Shown here piece by piece: positions 29,004 through 31,593 of a DNA stretch of 31,593 nucleotides. Source of the stretch: Stenotrophomonas sp. UBA2302 (GTDB lineage: Bacteria > Pseudomonadota > Gammaproteobacteria > Xanthomonadales > Xanthomonadaceae); the NCBI GenBank assembly GCA_002345545.1, contig DDVW01000066.1:1-31593 (forward strand), given 5' to 3'. Position 1 is the first letter of the stretch. Each line of letters opens with the position of its first letter. The notes under the pieces are model-generated. The model was not told the origin of the DNA and ran no database searches. It was given only the letters and a program-made list of their open reading frames with translations. The translations under genes were made by a program, and so were the position numbers.

Positions 29004-30385
29004 CGCGCATCCTCCAGCCCAACGCGCTCCAGGTGCTCCGGAACGCGCGCGCGCCAGCCCAGCTCGCGCTGCACGCGCCCGCGCAACGTGTCTGCAGCGT
29101 CGGGCTCGCCGTGGGTGAGGTAGACGACGCGCGGCGCGGACGGCGCGGTGCGCATCCAGTCCAGCAGTTCCCCGGCGTCGGCGTGGCCAGAAAAGCCTTC
29201 CAGCTGCACTACCTCGGCGCGAATGGGGACCTCGCGGCCAAACATGCGCAAGGTTCGCTTTCCTGCCGCCAGCGCGGCACCGCGTGTTCCGCCGGCCTGG
29301 TAGCCCGCGAGCAGGATCGCGTTTCGGTCATCCGGACCGAACGCCTCGATGTGGTGCAACACGCGCCCCCCGGTCGCCATCCCGCTGGCGGAGATGATGA
29401 TCATCGGTCCGCGCTGGCGGTTGAGCGCCTTCGACTCTTCCACCGTGTTGACGAAGGTGGCCACGTCGAACATCCGCTGGCAGTCCTCTTCGGACACGTG
29501 GTGCTCGGAATGGTGGGCGTGGTAGTGCCGGGTCGCGTTGATCGCCATCGGGCTGTTGAGGTACACCGGCACGCGAGGGATCTCCTTGCGCTCACGCAGC
29601 CGGGCGATATGCAGCATGAGCGCCTGGGCGCGTCCGACAGCAAAGGCGGGGATGACGATAACGCCCCCGCGCGCGGCAACACGGCGGATGATCGGGGCCA
29701 GTTCCGCTTCCTGGTCGATGGGAATGTGTTCGCGGTCGCCATACGTGGACTCGCAGACCAGCACGTCACAGGCGGGCAGCGGCGTGGGCGGATTCATCAG
29801 CGATTCCTGCTGACGCCCCAGATCGCCACTGAAGTGCAGACGCTGGCCCTGGACGTCCAAGCTGAGGTGTGCGGCGCCCAGGATGTGGCCGGCGGGATGG
29901 AAGCGGACCTTGAAGCCCGACGCGACCTCGATGTCGCGCTCGTAGTCATGCCCCTTGAGCTGCTTCAGGCTGCGGCGGGCGTCCTCCTCGGTGTAAAGCG
30001 GTCGAGGTTCCTTGTGCTTGGAGTACCCCTTGCGGGCTGCGTATTTCGCCTCTTCTTCAAGCAGGTGCCCGCTGTCGGGAAGCAGCAGGCCACACAGGGA
30101 CACGCTGGCGTGGGTGCAGTGGATCCAGCCGCGGAATCCCTGTTTGACCAGCGCGGGCAGGTAGCCCGAATGATCCAGATGGGCGTGGGTCAGGACCACC
30201 GCGTCGATGGACGCCGGATCGACTGGGAACGGTGCCCGGTTGCGGTCGCGCAGCTGCTTGTAGCCCTGGAAGAGACCGCAGTCGACCAGCACGCGCTGGC
30301 CATTGGCCTCGACCAGGTAGCGCGATCCGGTGACGGTACCGGCGGCACCGAGGAACTGCAGCGTCGGGCGGGAAGTCGAGGTCAT
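29000..30385 (-). CDS. Beta-CASP metallo-beta-lactamase RNase-like protein
   Basis: The 461 aa protein belongs to the CPSF73/YSH1-like group of metallo-beta-lactamases (COG1236 type) that cut RNA. Metal ligands are visible: HAHLDH (H67, H69, D71, H72), H167 in HPAGHILGA, D188 in FSGDLGR. The beta-CASP insertion follows (IPAFAVGRAQALML, ISASGMATGGR), and the RNA-specificity tail has EGFSGHADAGELLDWM and VYLTHGEPDAADTLR. ATG 30385 was chosen because MTSTSRPTLQFLGAAGTVTGS fits the family start and GGAG lies about 9 nt upstream. It overlaps the phosphorylase gene by 4 nt. RNase activity is the family expectation; the target is unknown. Confidence 0.9.
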   Translation of the reverse strand: MTSTSRPTLQFLGAAGTVTGSRYLVEANGQRVLVDCGLFQGYKQLRDRNRAPFPVDPASIDAVVLTHAHLDHSGYLPALVKQGFRGWIHCTHASVSLCGLLLPDSGHLLEEEAKYAARKGYSKHKEPRPLYTEEDARRSLKQLKGHDYERDIEVASGFKVRFHPAGHILGAAHLSLDVQGQRLHFSGDLGRQQESLMNPPTPLPACDVLVCESTYGDREHIPIDQEAELAPIIRRVAARGGVIVIPAFAVGRAQALMLHIARLRERKEIPRVPVYLNSPMAINATRHYHAHHSEHHVSEEDCQRMFDVATFVNTVEESKALNRQRGPMIIISASGMATGGRVLHHIEAFGPDDRNAILLAGYQAGGTRGAALAAGKRTLRMFGREVPIRAEVVQLEGFSGHADAGELLDWMRTAPSAPRVVYLTHGEPDAADTLRGRVQRELGWRARVPEHLERVGLEDAR

Positions 30386-30466
30386 GATGAGCTCCGGTTC
30401 TGGCAGGAAGTGATGGGGGACAGCGGGCACACGTCCGACGCAGATCGCGCCGGACGCGTGGCTTGC

Positions 30467-30886
30467 TCACGGTCGAATCAGCTCGACGATGTCATTGACC
30501 TTGGGCTTTCCGGAGATCACTTCAGCCTCTGCGTAGTGGTCGTCGAACAGCCCGGTGATGCGCACCTGACCGACGGCTTCCCGGCGAAAGCGCGGCCCGA
30601 TACCCCGGAGACCGCGGTTACGGCGCTTGTGCCGGATCACATCCAGCACCTGGTCGACCTGGGCTCCGTCGGCCTTGCCGACGCAGACCACCAGTGTGTC
30701 GTCCTGCGTCTCCAGAACCTGGCCGCGCATCAACACGTTGTGGCGGAACCCGCCTTCGCTCGCGGAAGCAGCCCCCGGCAGTGCGAAGGAGAAGGCAAAG
30801 GCGCCCGCCAGCGCCAGCGCGGCGAACCAGCGATTGGGATTGGTGCGTGGGCCAGCAAAACAGGCGGCATGTGTGACGTTGTTCAT
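30467..30886 (-). CDS. Small exported protein of unknown function
   Basis: This 139 aa protein has an N-terminal signal peptide (hydrophobic FAALALAGAFAFSFAL, likely cleavage after ASAS near residue 44), so it is probably periplasmic. The mature part alternates GQVLETQDDTLVVCVGKADGAQVDQVLDV and VGQVRITGLFDDHYAEAEVISGKPKVNDIVELI. This beta-rich pattern is reminiscent of the C-terminal domains of FlgT-like proteins, though no assignment is safe. ATG 30886 was chosen because AAGGAG lies about 8 nt upstream and the signal peptide starts soon after. The longer open frame upstream runs into the methyltransferase gene. It lies between that gene and the RNase-like gene on the same strand, with about 80 nt on each side. 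Confidence 0.72.
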   Translation of the reverse strand: MNNVTHAACFAGPRTNPNRWFAALALAGAFAFSFALPGAASASEGGFRHNVLMRGQVLETQDDTLVVCVGKADGAQVDQVLDVIRHKRRNRGLRGIGPRFRREAVGQVRITGLFDDHYAEAEVISGKPKVNDIVELIRP

Positions 30887-30966
30887 TGTGTGGACTCCTT
30901 GAATTGATGTGAGGCGAAACAGCGAGACTGCGAGAGCACAAACGGATGGAACACGACGGTCGGCCT

Positions 30967-31593
30967 TCATCGGACTTCCCCCGCCGATCGGACAGGACCG
31001 CGCCGGCGTCGCGGTATGAAGGCCGGCACCTCCTGCATGTAGCTCACGTAGTCCTCGCCGAAGCGGCTCAGGCAATCTCTCTCCTCACGACGCGCGAGGC
31101 GGGCATAGGCCCACACCAGCACCGGATAGCTGGCGAGCGTGAGCAGCGTGGGCCACTGCAGGAGGAAACCAGTCAGTACGAGTACGAAGGCGACGTACTG
31201 CGGGTGACGCATGCGTGCATACGCGCCCTCCCGGGCAAGCCGACCCTCACGCTGTGCCCGATACAGCACGGGCCAGGCTGCCGACAGGAGCCAGAACCCG
31301 CCGCCGATCAGGATGAAACTCGCCAGGTGGAATGGACCGAAATGCGGATTGGCGCGCCAGCCGAACCACATCTCCAGCAGATGGCCGGCGTCGTGGCTGA
31401 GCCAGTTGACCTGCGGATAGTTGGCGCTGAGCCACCCGCCCAAGACGTACAGCGTCAGCGGGAAGCCATACATTTCCGCGAACAGGGCCACGACGAAGGC
31501 GGAGAACATACCGAACCCACGCCAGTCCCAACGGGTCAGCGGTTTGTAGAAGCTCCAGGCGAAGAAGATGAAGAACGCGGCGTTGATGGCGGC
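30967..31593 (-). CDS. Isoprenylcysteine methyltransferase-like membrane protein (5' end beyond window)
   Basis: This membrane methyltransferase is of the ICMT/PEMT type. The frame remains open to the right edge (TRWDWRGFGMFSAF...), so the internal ATG at 31509 is not necessarily the start and the gene continues outside. Several hydrophobic helices are followed by the family block ARMRHPQYVAF (SAM-binding region) and REERDCLSRFGEDYVSYMQEVPAFIPR, whose EE, FG, Y..Y and P.F.P pattern is characteristic. Bacterial members methylate uncertain small or lipid substrates. It is the most upstream gene seen in the minus-strand series. The stop at 30967 is followed by a short basic region and the small exported protein gene. 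Confidence 0.82.
   Translation of the reverse strand, partial: AAINAAFFIFFAWSFYKPLTRWDWRGFGMFSAFVVALFAEMYGFPLTLYVLGGWLSANYPQVNWLSHDAGHLLEMWFGWRANPHFGPFHLASFILIGGGFWLLSAAWPVLYRAQREGRLAREGAYARMRHPQYVAFVLVLTGFLLQWPTLLTLASYPVLVWAYARLARREERDCLSRFGEDYVSYMQEVPAFIPRRRRGPVRSAGEVR

Overview
The window is high-GC DNA (roughly 60-66% by eye) with dense, overlapping genes. It carries Xanthomonadaceae-style accessory content, so the host is most likely a Stenotrophomonas, Xanthomonas, Pseudoxanthomonas or Lysobacter relative. That assignment rests on gene content and codon use and is only moderately secure. No rRNA, tRNA or CRISPR array is visible. The whole window reads as mobile or accessory DNA, and no gene-free stretch exceeds 300 bases (the longest, 272 bases, is 16172-16443).

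Region 1 (1-~2500) is the right end of a Tn554-like element. It holds a large tyrosine recombinase (TnpB-like, 5' end uncertain) translationally coupled to a small TnpC-like protein. It abuts, and appears to have interrupted, the transposase gene of the next element.

Region 2 (~2500-~17500) is a Tn3-family transposon with a tyrosine recombinase. On the minus strand are a broken tnpA (in-frame TAA plus loss of its 3' part), a TnpS/TnpI-type recombinase and a MerR-family metal sensor, in one tightly packed operon. On the plus strand, from a classical 19-bp-spacer MerR promoter, runs a heavy-metal efflux operon: a short CDF transporter, a small His-containing exported protein, CzcC, CzcB, CzcA and a stand-alone protein resembling the CDF C-terminal domain. 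Convergent to this is a two-gene Gabija-like anti-phage pair (OLD-family ATPase/TOPRIM nuclease plus a short UvrD-like helicase). Next come an AT-rich intergenic region with a perfect palindrome (candidate resolution core site) and an operator-overlapped promoter, and then a KfrA/TnpT-like coiled-coil DNA-binding protein.

Region 3 (~17540-31593) is a stress or carbon-energy cassette. A small conserved protein and an ATP-grasp-like protein lie on the plus strand. Facing them is a long minus-strand gene series, read from the right: a membrane methyltransferase (runs off the window), a small exported protein, a beta-CASP metallo-beta-lactamase RNase-like protein, an AMP/thymidine phosphorylase, a PRPP synthetase-like protein, a divergent phosphoketolase, a UbiB/ABC1-type kinase, a CopB-type copper ATPase and acetate kinase. 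Three consecutive gene pairs overlap by exactly 4 nt. The enzymes can be placed in order as a hypothetical route from RNA or nucleotides through pentose phosphates and acetyl phosphate to acetate plus ATP. That route is the most interesting systems-level idea here and is an inference.
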